From: an uncultured Sediminibacterium sp. | GTDB lineage: Bacteria > Bacteroidota > Bacteroidia > Chitinophagales > Chitinophagaceae | NCBI GenBank assembly: GCA_937911175.1 | Contig: CALDSE010000067.1 | Coordinates: 1 to 44,591 of the forward strand | Direction: 5' to 3' | DNA length: 44,591 nt | Shown: piece by piece, positions 15,345 through 24,600 of the stretch | Layout: every line of letters starts with the position of its first letter | Position numbering within the stretch: position 1 is the first letter of the stretch | Translations under genes and position numbers: made by a program | Notes under the pieces: model-generated | The model's database searches: none | Told to the model about the DNA's origin: nothing | What the model saw: the letters and a program-made list of their open reading frames with translations, nothing else

Positions 15345-17741
15345 ATGCCTTCTATATACAGGCTTTCTTTTATTCTACTTTTTTCAAGTATCTCTATTTT
15401 TTCAATGGGTCAACAGCAAGCGCTTTTAATTAAAGTCGTAGATGCTAAAAATAATCCTGTTGGCTTTGCGAATATTTCTATTCTACATAAAATAGATAGT
15501 ACAAAAACTTCCAATGCTATTACCGATAGTATTGGTATTACGAAAATAAATCTTGCCCCAAAAAATGCTTACATCATTAGCGTGTCGGCCATAGGGTATA
15601 AAAAATTTAGCAAAGATTATTTTATCAATGAACAATCCTCTATAGCTATTAAACTTACTGAAGACCCCACTCAATTAAATGAAGTGGTGGTAAGATCAAC
15701 GAAGGCATTGATTCGTCAAGAAGATGATAAGTCGGTGGTGGATCCAGAGCCATTAGCAGCAAGTTCAACCAATGCTTATGAAACGGTGGAGAAAGTACCA
15801 GGTGTTTTTATTGATCAAGATGGTAATATATATTTAAATGGGCTCTCTCCTGCAGGAGTGCAAATTAATGGGCGCGATTTAAGAATGAGCGCATCGGATA
15901 TTGCCATTTTATTAAAAAGTTTACCGCCTAATGCCATTCAAAAAATTGAATTGATAAGAACACCTTCTGCGAAGTACGATGCCTCGGGTGGAGGAGGACT
16001 AGTGAACATCATTTTAATGAAAGGGGTGAAAATTGGTTTAAATGGGTCGGTGAATTCAGGATTTTCACAAGGTGTATACGGTAATCAATTCATAGGATTT
16101 AATTTGAATAACAATAACGATAAATTAAGTTCTTATGTAAACGCGCAGTATAGTAATAACAATAACTATACCATTACCAGTTCAGATAGAATACTTTCCA
16201 TTGATTCTATATTAAGACAAGAAGCAAGAGCAGTCTCACCTAATCATTCTGTGAATTTGGGTTATGGTTTTGGAAAAACGTTTAAAGAAAAATGGGAGCT
16301 CAACTATGATGGTAGAATGAGTCAAAATAAATTTGACAATACTACTAAAAGTGAATCTTATTTACTTCAGTTGTCTAATAATCAAAGTACGGGAAATTTA
16401 CAAACGAAAGTAAATAATAAGGGTAGGAATAATTTTATGAATCAGTCTTTTAGAGTGAAATTAAAATTAGACACCGTGGGTGGAGAATGGGTGAATGATG
16501 TCTCTTTTAATTTCTCTAATAGTAGTACCGATCAAAACTATGCTAATTTACTACTGTCTAGAAATACCAGTACTGGTGGTGAGGGTAATTTTGGCAATGA
16601 CAGAAATTTTTTCACCTATCAGTCCGATATCAGAAAAAAAATAAGAGGCATTACGCTAGAATCGGGCGTTAAAACATCGGTTTTAAATTTTAATAATAAA
16701 TCTAATTATACTAAAAATAGTGGGGGCCTAATAACACCCGATCCTTTTCGTACCAGCAGCTTTAATTATAAAGAGCAAATTAATGCAGCTTATTTACAAG
16801 GTTCTAAAACATGGGGTCCTGTAGTTTTAAAAGTGGGTTCAAGACTAGAGCAAACTATTATGCAGGGGCATCAATTTATTCCAAAAGACACTACTTTTTC
16901 AATTAATAGAACGGACGCTTTTCCTTATGTGTATTTGAGTAGAAAAATTTTGATGATTATGAGCTATGAACTGAGAGGTTTTTTAGTGTACCGAAAAACT
17001 ATCAGCAGACCTTCTTATGATTATCTAAATCCATTTGCAAAATACATAGACCCATTTTTATATGAAGTGGGTAACCCCAATTTAAAACCACAGTTCACTA
17101 GTAACTATGAGGCCAATATTAGTGTGGACGACAAACCTTTATTTGCCTTTGGGGTAAATGAAACCACTGATATCTTTACCAATGTGGTGTATCAGTCTGC
17201 TACCAATAGACAAGTGAGTTACCGCACTTATGATAATTTGGGTAAAAGCAGAGAAACCTATTTTAGAGTTATTGGAGTCATCCCTCCGGGTAAAAAGTTT
17301 TTTGCAGTACTAGGAACTCAGTATAATAGAAATAATTATAATGGATTTTACGAGGGCAAGCCCATTATGTTTAATAGAGGTACTTGGTCTGTATTTACTT
17401 TTCAATCGCTTAAGTTAGATGGATTTTCAACCATGACACTGAATGGTTTTTGGAGATTCAAAGGCCAACAACAATTTTATGAATTATCCGATTTTGGTAC
17501 CTTGAATGCCACTATTAATAGACAATTTTTAAAGAAAAAATTAACGGTTACGGCTAGCTATAATGACTTTTTATTTACCAATAAAAATAATTTCGTATTA
17601 AATCAGGGAACACAGAATGCGATAGGGTATAGAGAGTCGGATACAAGAAGGTTGGGCCTTTCGCTGCGTTATAATTTTGGTATCAAGCCCAAGGAGAATA
17701 AAATGGATATGCTAGACCAAGGCAGTGCTGAAAGAAACTAA
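15345..17741 (+). CDS. Outer-membrane beta-barrel protein (TonB-receptor-like)
   Basis: A 798-residue protein with a signal peptide (about 1-23, ending SMGQ), a carboxypeptidase-regulatory-like beta-sandwich (about 25-105), a plug-like region (about 130-225, with VEKVPGVFIDQDGN and GGGGLVNIILMKG), and a long C-terminal barrel ending in a Phe-rich amphipathic strand. This is the outer-membrane beta-barrel family common in Bacteroidota and related to TonB-dependent receptors. No classical TonB box was identified and no SusD partner is adjacent, so the ligand is unknown. It begins 20 bp after the tRNA with no terminator between them. It ends 4 bp before the convergent Nramp-like gene. Confidence 0.85.
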   Translation: MPSIYRLSFILLFSSISIFSMGQQQALLIKVVDAKNNPVGFANISILHKIDSTKTSNAITDSIGITKINLAPKNAYIISVSAIGYKKFSKDYFINEQSSIAIKLTEDPTQLNEVVVRSTKALIRQEDDKSVVDPEPLAASSTNAYETVEKVPGVFIDQDGNIYLNGLSPAGVQINGRDLRMSASDIAILLKSLPPNAIQKIELIRTPSAKYDASGGGGLVNIILMKGVKIGLNGSVNSGFSQGVYGNQFIGFNLNNNNDKLSSYVNAQYSNNNNYTITSSDRILSIDSILRQEARAVSPNHSVNLGYGFGKTFKEKWELNYDGRMSQNKFDNTTKSESYLLQLSNNQSTGNLQTKVNNKGRNNFMNQSFRVKLKLDTVGGEWVNDVSFNFSNSSTDQNYANLLLSRNTSTGGEGNFGNDRNFFTYQSDIRKKIRGITLESGVKTSVLNFNNKSNYTKNSGGLITPDPFRTSSFNYKEQINAAYLQGSKTWGPVVLKVGSRLEQTIMQGHQFIPKDTTFSINRTDAFPYVYLSRKILMIMSYELRGFLVYRKTISRPSYDYLNPFAKYIDPFLYEVGNPNLKPQFTSNYEANISVDDKPLFAFGVNETTDIFTNVVYQSATNRQVSYRTYDNLGKSRETYFRVIGVIPPGKKFFAVLGTQYNRNNYNGFYEGKPIMFNRGTWSVFTFQSLKLDGFSTMTLNGFWRFKGQQQFYELSDFGTLNATINRQFLKKKLTVTASYNDFLFTNKNNFVLNQGTQNAIGYRESDTRRLGLSLRYNFGIKPKENKMDMLDQGSAERN

Positions 17742-17745
17742 GTTG

Positions 17746-18954
17746 CTAATTAGTTATCTGTTCTATCAAGGCAAATACACTCATCGAGCCCATCATTAGT
17801 ACCACCATCCAACCCATCAATTCAATCCATAGAGGGTATTTAAATTGTTTTAGTGCTGGTAGTTTTCTACTTGCAATTAACATAATCGCCAAAGCAAAAG
17901 GAAGAATAAATCCATTCACTAAACCTGCCATTAACAAGAGCTCTTTAGGTTTGCCTAAAATAACAAATAAGGAAGTGGAGAGAATAATAAATGCAGATAT
18001 AACTTTACGCTCGTTTTGGAGCAGTTTAATTTTTGTATTTTTTATAAAACTATAAGATGTATAAGAGGCGCCAATGACAGAAGAAATAGCAGCACTCCAT
18101 AAAACAATACCAAAAACAAATAAGCCCCATCTTCCTGCAGCCGATTCAAATATAGTGGCAGCGGGATTATTTTTATCTAATTGAATTCCTTGGCTAACAA
18201 TACCTACTGCTGCAAGAAATAAAATATAGCGCATGAAAGAAGATATTAAAATACCCCTGCTTGCGCTTTTGGTAACAAATTGAATATGTTCTGTGCCTGA
18301 GATGCCTGCATCAATGAGTCGGTGCGCACCTGAAAAAGTAATATAGCCACCCACCGTGCCGCCTACAATAGTTACAATAGCTAGTAGAGAAATTTTTTCT
18401 GGAATAAAAGTATGGTGCACGGCTTCTAAGATAGGAGGGTGGGCTGCATAAACAATAATTAAAGTAAGCCCAATTTTTATAATACCTAAGATTTTAGTAA
18501 GCTGGTCTAACATTTTTCCAATTTCTTGAATCCAAAAAATGATAATGGCCACTACACCACTTATAATAGCGCCTTTTGCAAAACTTATACCTGTTAAAAT
18601 ATTTAAGGCTAGTCCACAACCTGCAATATTGCCAATATTAAAAGCAAAGCCTCCGAGAATTACTAAAATAGAAAGTAGGTGACCAAGTCCTGGAAAAACT
18701 TCATTGGCAATTTCTTGTGCGCGCATACCACTTAAGGTAATAGCACGCCAAATATTTATTTGTGCACCAAAATCTAAAATAATAGAAATTAAAATTACAA
18801 AACCGAAGCTGGTTAATAACTGTTCGGTATAAAAAGAAGTTTGTGTTAAAAAACCGGGACCAATAGAAGAATTGGCCATTAAAAATGCAGCGCCTAAACC
18901 CAAGCCTGTCATGGAAGGTAGCGGACGGCCTTGATTAAGCTTGTGTAATTTCAA
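17746..18954 (-). CDS. Nramp-fold permease of the 5-oxoprolinase operon (YcsG-like)
   Basis: A 402-residue membrane protein with about 11 hydrophobic segments and the Nramp fold. The metal-binding motifs of true Nramp transporters are not preserved: the TM1 DPGN motif appears as SSIGPGFLTQ (29-38), and the TM6 MPH region reads GGYITFSGAHR (about 202-211). It overlaps the end of pxpA by 20 bp, so it is translationally coupled to the 5-oxoprolinase genes. Bacillus subtilis has an analogous arrangement (ycsG beside ycsF and kipIA). A role in bringing in 5-oxoproline or a related compound is an inference from context, not demonstrated. Automatic annotation would call it a divalent metal transporter. 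Confidence 0.82.
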   Translation of the reverse strand: MKLHKLNQGRPLPSMTGLGLGAAFLMANSSIGPGFLTQTSFYTEQLLTSFGFVILISIILDFGAQINIWRAITLSGMRAQEIANEVFPGLGHLLSILVILGGFAFNIGNIAGCGLALNILTGISFAKGAIISGVVAIIIFWIQEIGKMLDQLTKILGIIKIGLTLIIVYAAHPPILEAVHHTFIPEKISLLAIVTIVGGTVGGYITFSGAHRLIDAGISGTEHIQFVTKSASRGILISSFMRYILFLAAVGIVSQGIQLDKNNPAATIFESAAGRWGLFVFGIVLWSAAISSVIGASYTSYSFIKNTKIKLLQNERKVISAFIILSTSLFVILGKPKELLLMAGLVNGFILPFALAIMLIASRKLPALKQFKYPLWIELMGWMVVLMMGSMSVFALIEQITN

Positions 18955-19684
18955 TCTGATTATTTTTTAAACTAGTATGTATGGCCTTTGCAAATTCAAC
19001 CGCATTAATGCCGTCTCCATGAATGCAAATAGTATCCGCTTCAATTTCAATGGGGTCGCCTTGAATGGTATTGACTTGATACTTTTGCACAATCTCTAAA
19101 ACTTGCTTGCAAGCTTCTTCTACTTCATGTATCATTGCATGTTCTAAATATCGTGGAGTAAGGTGTCCGTCTAATTGATAAGTTCTATCGGCAAAAACTT
19201 CATTGGCAAAAGGCTGGCCTAATTTTTTTGCTTCTTGAATAGTTTTACTTCCACTTAATCCGTAAACAATAATATCGGAATCGATAGCTTGAATAGTTTG
19301 AATAAAAATTTTACTTAAGGCTGCATCTTTAGCACAATCATTGTATAAAGCGCCATGTAATTTTACATGATGCATTTTAGCACCTAAAGGAATGGCTACT
19401 TTTTCAAAAATATAAATTTGCTCTGCAATAAGTTCTGCCATTTCTAAAAGGGATAGCATTTGCGAGACGCGTCCAAAATTTTCTCTGTCTGGATAACCCG
19501 GATGTGCACCTACTGCCACATTGTGTTGCAAGGCTAATTCAATTGTTTTTTTCAGTGTATCTAAATTGCCAGCATGAAATCCGCATGAAATATTGGCACT
19601 ACTTATATAGGGCATGATTTGAGCTTCATTGCCCATGCCTTCGCCCATGTCGCAGTTAAGATCTATGGATGAATTTTTTTTCAA
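18935..19684 (-). CDS. pxpA: 5-oxoprolinase subunit PxpA (LamB/YcsF family)
   Basis: The LamB/YcsF protein is the third component of prokaryotic 5-oxoprolinase (PxpABC), which hydrolyses 5-oxoproline to glutamate using ATP. Visible motifs are IDLNCDMGEG, ISCGFHAGN, GAHPGYPDRENFGR and VKLHGALYN, carrying conserved Asp and His residues of the family. The open frame reaches back to 19762, but those residues do not resemble PxpA. A TTG at 19684 gives MKKNSSIDLNCDMGEG and 249 residues, the normal size. That start lies within the last codons of pxpC (29-bp overlap), which implies translational coupling. Confidence 0.92.
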   Translation of the reverse strand: MKKNSSIDLNCDMGEGMGNEAQIMPYISSANISCGFHAGNLDTLKKTIELALQHNVAVGAHPGYPDRENFGRVSQMLSLLEMAELIAEQIYIFEKVAIPLGAKMHHVKLHGALYNDCAKDAALSKIFIQTIQAIDSDIIVYGLSGSKTIQEAKKLGQPFANEVFADRTYQLDGHLTPRYLEHAMIHEVEEACKQVLEIVQKYQVNTIQGDPIEIEADTICIHGDGINAVEFAKAIHTSLKNNQIEITQA

Positions 19685-20582
19685 TTTGTTGGTATAATTT
19701 ATGCGCAGTATCAATGGTGGTTTCCATAAAATGAATACTCGTTTGATTGGATGCTTGCGCAAGCCTAGGTAAATCTACCAAAATAATTTGACCCAAATTA
19801 GCGTAGCCTCCAATGGTCTGGTGATCGGCCATTAAAACCATCAGCTCTCCATTAGGAAGTAATTGTAATGTGCCCCTGGTCACTGCTGCCGATAAGTATT
19901 GGTTGGGTTTATTCAGCTGAAGCAGTGCGCCCTTAAGGGGATAGCCCATTCTATTAGCCTGCATACCAATATGATATTCAGTGCTTAAGAATAATTTTTG
20001 GGAGGCCTCTGTTAAATCATTCCATGCGGGGCCAGGGATGAATTGAATAGGACCTGATGAAAAAATAGGACTATGCATTTCATTGATTATTTCGCTACTA
20101 AGCAGTTCGCTATTTTTTAAGAATTGATTACTAATTTCAGTGGAAACCTCCCATTCAAATTGGGCATCTTTTTGAATGCTGTTTGCAAAATAACTATGAC
20201 TATTTAACCAAGAATCTTCTTTTATGGTTCCTTGAATAGCGATATAGGCAATTCTTCCTTCTAATGGTTTTAAAAATTGTAAAATATCATTTTGTTTTAC
20301 TTCAATGGCTGTGTTTATAGCAATACTTTTTTCATTTAGCAGAGGCACAAAATTAGCACCACTTATACAAATGGTATAATTACGCGTAAAACAAAAACTA
20401 CTTGCGGGGAAATGAATTTCAAAAACAGGAGCATTTACAGAATTGCCTAGAATATAATTAGCTAGCCTCGCCGATTGATAATCTAAATAACCATTCGCTT
20501 GAATACCTAAATGCTGATAGCCATAGCGACCTATGTCTTGGATCGTATCTGCAATACCTTTTTTTATAATTTGAATGGCCAT
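19656..20582 (-). CDS. pxpC: 5-oxoprolinase subunit PxpC (KipA/biotin-dependent carboxyltransferase-like)
   Basis: A 308-residue protein of the KipA/AHS2 family. It shows the N-terminal GIADTIQDIGRYGYQHLGI followed by NGYLDYQSARLANYILGN, then PGPAWNDL and the C-terminal MGYPLKGALLQ, GTLQLLPNGELMVLMADHQTIGGYANLGQI. With PxpB it forms the ATP-dependent phosphorylating part of 5-oxoprolinase. Its start is 5 bp after the pxpB stop and its end overlaps pxpA, so the three are one operon. Older databases may call it allophanate hydrolase subunit 2, but context with PxpA and PxpB favours 5-oxoprolinase. Confidence 0.92.
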   Translation of the reverse strand: MAIQIIKKGIADTIQDIGRYGYQHLGIQANGYLDYQSARLANYILGNSVNAPVFEIHFPASSFCFTRNYTICISGANFVPLLNEKSIAINTAIEVKQNDILQFLKPLEGRIAYIAIQGTIKEDSWLNSHSYFANSIQKDAQFEWEVSTEISNQFLKNSELLSSEIINEMHSPIFSSGPIQFIPGPAWNDLTEASQKLFLSTEYHIGMQANRMGYPLKGALLQLNKPNQYLSAAVTRGTLQLLPNGELMVLMADHQTIGGYANLGQIILVDLPRLAQASNQTSIHFMETTIDTAHKLYQQIEKKFIHRS

Positions 20583-20587
20583 AAAAA

Positions 20588-21388
20588 TTATTTGTATTCA
20601 TTTAATTTTTCAAATTCAGCAAAATCAATGGGATAAAATTGAATGCGATTACCCGCACTTAATTTACCTAAAATAGCAGGGGCTTTATCAAAAATTTTAA
20701 TAGGGGTTCTTCCAATAATTTGCCATCCACCAGGAGAATTCATGGGATAGATACCCGTCTGCATGCCAGCAATACCAACACTTCCAGCCTGTACTTCTTT
20801 TCTAGGGGAAGCATGCCTTGCTATTTGTATAGCTGCATTTACTTTACCCATATAAGCAAAACCAGGTAAAAAACCTAAGCAGTATACTAGGTAAGTTTCT
20901 TCAGTATGTATTTTTATAATTTCTTCAATAGAAATTTTATTTCTTGAAACTATATTTTCTAAATCAATACCTAAGCGTTCATCATAACAAACGGGAATTT
21001 GAATTATTTTTTCTCGATCTGTGAAACTATTATTTTCAATTAAATTATTATTCGCTTTTATTTTTTCTGCAGCATTTTTTATAGTACTATTTGTAGCAGC
21101 ACTATTGAATGCTGTTAACATATCGTTCCCGAACTCAACTACAGATTGATTATTTTTGACTGTAATATTATTTTGATAAAATAAATTAATATCATAAACA
21201 AGTGTAAGTGTATGATACGAGGGAATTAATTCTTTTATAAAATCAAAATGCAATGTTTCAATACTTTTTTTAAGCGCCATTATTTTTTCTATAATTTCTT
21301 CGCTCATTTTTTCTTCTAACGAAAAAACAAGGGCATGATCTCCTAATAATGCTAGCCTCCAATTCATATTTTCAAAATTTGTTCTCAT
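20588..21388 (-). CDS. pxpB: 5-oxoprolinase subunit PxpB (KipI family)
   Basis: A 266-residue KipI/AHS1 family protein. The N-terminus has WRLALLGDHALVFSLEE. The C-terminal cyclophilin-like domain has PVCYDERLGIDLENI, VYCLGFLPGFAYMG, PRKEVQAGSVGIAG and YPMNSPGGWQIIGRTP, all typical. It is longer than many homologues because of a low-complexity Asn/Lys-rich insert around residues 80-125. The ATG at 21388 is preceded by a -7-like element ending 6 nt upstream; an in-frame ATG at 21367 (MNWRLALLGD) is a possible alternative. It is the first gene of the pxpB-pxpC-pxpA-permease operon and is divergent from susC. Confidence 0.9.
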   Translation of the reverse strand: MRTNFENMNWRLALLGDHALVFSLEEKMSEEIIEKIMALKKSIETLHFDFIKELIPSYHTLTLVYDINLFYQNNITVKNNQSVVEFGNDMLTAFNSAATNSTIKNAAEKIKANNNLIENNSFTDREKIIQIPVCYDERLGIDLENIVSRNKISIEEIIKIHTEETYLVYCLGFLPGFAYMGKVNAAIQIARHASPRKEVQAGSVGIAGMQTGIYPMNSPGGWQIIGRTPIKIFDKAPAILGKLSAGNRIQFYPIDFAEFEKLNEYK

Positions 21389-21394
21389 CCACAG

Positions 21395-21402
21395 AAAAGA
21401 TA
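21395..21402 (-). promoter_or_regulatory. Putative -7 element of pxpB
   Basis: On the minus strand this is TATCTTTT (7 of 8 matches to TAnnTTTG), with a TTTG 21 bp further upstream as a possible -33 element. It ends 6 nt before the ATG at 21388, again implying almost no leader. Confidence 0.4.
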
Positions 21403-21491
21403 GGGAAAAATCAAAAAATAGGCCAAATTCAAATTTTGAGACTTAGTTCTACGAAAAAGCCTCAAAAGCTAATGAAATTAGCCTACTGTAT

Positions 21492-21539
21492 GTGTAAATA
21501 GTACACACCTACTAATATTGGTTAGTGTACAAATAACAC
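21492..21539. repeat. Two dyads 33 bp apart in the pxpB/susC intergenic region
   Basis: GTGTA-N5-TACAC at 21492-21506 is a perfect dyad. GTGTA-N5-AACAC at 21525-21539 repeats it with one mismatch. The two are exactly 33 bp apart, about three helical turns. In addition, GTACAC (21501-21506) and GTGTAC (21525-21530) can pair across the gap. The arrangement suits a dimeric regulator binding twice upstream of susC, but nothing in the window identifies one. Confidence 0.45.
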
Positions 21540-21576
21540 TTTTTTATAAAATGTTCAAAAAAAGGCAGTTAAAGAC

Positions 21577-21607
21577 TTGTTGATGTTAAGAAACTGTTAT
21601 ATTATTG
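21577..21607 (+). promoter_or_regulatory. Possible susC promoter
   Basis: TTGTTG at 21577-21582 is followed after 17 bp by TATTATTG (21600-21607), 7 of 8 matches to TAnnTTTG. That leaves a leader of roughly 35 nt before the ATG at 21649. Tentative. Confidence 0.33.
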
Positions 21608-21648
21608 GGTTACGATTGTATTAAATTTTAAAATCAAACCCGAACACT

Positions 21649-24600
21649 ATGCGAAAATTTCTACGTTTAATTACGGTTCCTTTGTTACTATTGGGCCTTG
21701 TTGCGTCTGCGCAAACAAGAACCATCAAAGGACAAGTAGTTTCAGCTACAGACGGCAAAGCCGTTGCTGGTGCTACTATTTCAGTTAATGGACAAAAGGT
21801 CTCTGCTATTGCTAGCGAAGATGGAACATTCACTGTTAATGCTTCTGGTAACGTTACTTTGACTGTAAAATCTGTTGGTTTTGCAAATCAAACAGTATCT
21901 GTTGCTGGAACACAAAGTTCAATCAAAGTTTCTTTAACTGAGGAATCTTCTCAATTAAATGAAATTGTGGTTACTGGTTACAGTTCTCAGAAAAGAAAAG
22001 AAATTACTGGTTCTGTATCAGTAGTTAGTGTAAAAGACATGAAAGCTGTTCCTTCTGGTACTGCTGAACAAATGTTACAAGGTCAAGCCTCTGGTGTTAC
22101 CATCATTGGTTCTGGTAGCCCAGGAGAAGGAAGTACCGTGTTCATTCGTGGTATCACATCTTTTGGTAACGCAACTCCACTTGTAATTGTGGACGGAGTT
22201 CAATCTGCACCTGGTGATCTAGGTTCTTTCCGTAACTTATCTGCAAACGACATCGAATCAGTTCAAGTATTGAAAGATGGTCAAGCAGCTATTTATGGAG
22301 CGCGTGGAGCTGCCGGTGTTATCATTGTAACAACTAAAAGAGGTAAAGGAAAACCAACTATTACTTACGATTCTTATAGCGGTATTCAAGTACCAAGAAC
22401 AGGAAACGTTTGGAATAAATTAGATCCTCAAGGTATGGCTGACTTAGCTTTCTTAGCTGCTAAGAACTCAGGACAAGTAGATGCTCAAGGTAACGTATCA
22501 TCTGGTCAATATGGTACTGGTAAAATAGCTATATTACCTGACTATATTAAAGCGGGTTCTTATTCTGGTGTTGGTCCTAATAGCGGTGCAGCCGCACTTG
22601 CTGCAACTAACCTTGCACTATACAACAATGACTATTCTAAAGGTCCAATTCACTTAATCGTTCCTGCGAATAAAAAAGGTACTGATTGGTGGGATGAAAT
22701 ATTTGATCCAGCTCCTATGACAAGTCATTCAATTACTGCATCTGGTGGACAAGACAAATCTTCTTACTTATTCTCTTTGAACTATTTTGATCAAAAAGGT
22801 ACTTTATTAAATACTTACTTGAAGCGTTACTCAATGAGAGCTAACACTTCTTGGAATATTAAAGACAATATCCGTATTGGTGAAAACCTACAATTGTTCT
22901 ATAAGGATAACCCAAGAATTGGTAATAACGAACGTGGTAATGCTGTAAACAACACTGCATGGGAACAACCAATCATTCCTGTATATGATGCAGGTGGAGG
23001 ATTTGGTGGTACGGCAGGTAGCAACTTAGGTAACTCTTCTAACCCTGTTGCCAACCAAGTGCGTGCAAAAGATAACGTAAACCATAACTGGCAAATTCAA
23101 GGTAATGTATTCGCAGAAGTTGACTTCGCGAAAAACTTTACTGCAAGAACAGTATTTGGTGGAAACTTAGATAACTATTATGGTTTCTATCATAACTACC
23201 GTAACTATGAGAATGCAGAAAACCCTGCTTCTAACGGATATGGTGAGTACTCAGGTTATAACAATAACTGGAACTTCACAAACACTTTAAGTTACGCTAA
23301 TGTATTCAAGCAAGACCATAGCATTAAGTTAATGGCTGGTTATGAGGCATTAAAAGTTCAAGGTCGTCAAGTGGGTGGTTCTAGAGTTAACTATTTCTCT
23401 GATGATTTAAACTACTTAAGTTTAAATACAGGTTCTCCAATTGGACAAAACAACTACTCTAACTTATACAAAACAACTACTAATTCTATCTTAGCTAAAG
23501 TAGACTATGCTTTCAGAGATAAATACTTAGTAGGTTTAAATGGTCGTCGTGATGGTAGTTCTGTATTTGGACCTAACACAAAATTTGGTAACTTCTGGTC
23601 AGCTTCTGCTGCTTGGGTTATTTCAAATGAAGACTTCTTCAAGAATGTCAAGTTTATCAATACATTAAAATTACGTGGTAGCTACGGTCTTCAAGGTTCT
23701 ATCGCTAACGTAGGTTCATTAAACCAATACACTCTTTATGGTGGTGGCGGTGGATCTTCTTACTATGACTTATTCGGTACTTCTAATACTACAGTTATGG
23801 GCTTCTATGCAACTAACTTAGGTAACTTAAGTACTGGTTGGGAGAAGAGTAAAACATTAGACTTTGGTTTTGAAGCCACTGTTTTAAACAATAAGTTAGA
23901 TATCAGTTTTGATTGGTACAAAAAAACAATCGAAGGTTTATTATTCCAAGACCAAGCGCCTGCTGTTGTGGGTGTAGGTTCTTCTTTACCTCAGGTTAAC
24001 ATTGGTGATATGCAAAACACTGGTATTGATTTGAGTTTAAATTACAGAGGAAAAGTAAACAATGATTTAAGCTATACTGTAGGTGCTAACCTTGGTGCTT
24101 ACAAGAATGAAATTATTAATATTCCTGGTTCTGCTGGTTTCTTTGAAACTGCATACACACACAGTTCAGGACCACAAATTAGAAACGCAATTGGTCAGCC
24201 AGTAAGTGCTTTCTTTGGTTACAAAATTGCTGGTATCTTCCAATCAGCTGCTGACGTAGCTTCTTATGCTAAAATGGTTGATGCTGCTCCAGGTCGTTTC
24301 AAATATGAGGACATTAATAAAGACGGAAAAATCTCCGATGATGACAGAACTTTCTTTGGTAATCCAAACCCTGATTTTACTTTAGGTATTAACTTAAATG
24401 TAGCTTACAAGCGTTTTGATATATCAACTAATCTTTATGGATCATTCGGTAACGAAATCTTAAACGAAACTCGTTATTTCCAAGATTTCCTTCCTTCATT
24501 CCAAAACTCTAAATCTATTCCATTGTTAACTGAATCTTGGTTACCTACAAGACCAAGTACAGTATGGCCTATTGTTGAAAACAATACATACTTTAGTACC

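Noticed and set aside
17746..18954. Annotation as manganese/iron transporter MntH
   Set aside because: The DPGN and MPH metal-binding motifs are not preserved and the gene is coupled to pxpABC.
18935..19762. Frameshift or fusion at the pxpC/pxpA junction
   Set aside because: The long N-terminal extension of the pxpA frame is explained by an internal TTG start at 19684 overlapping pxpC; both proteins are complete.
21621..21833. Minus-strand open frame over the start of susC
   Set aside because: It lies opposite the SusC signal peptide and first domain, has no family resemblance and is a shadow frame.
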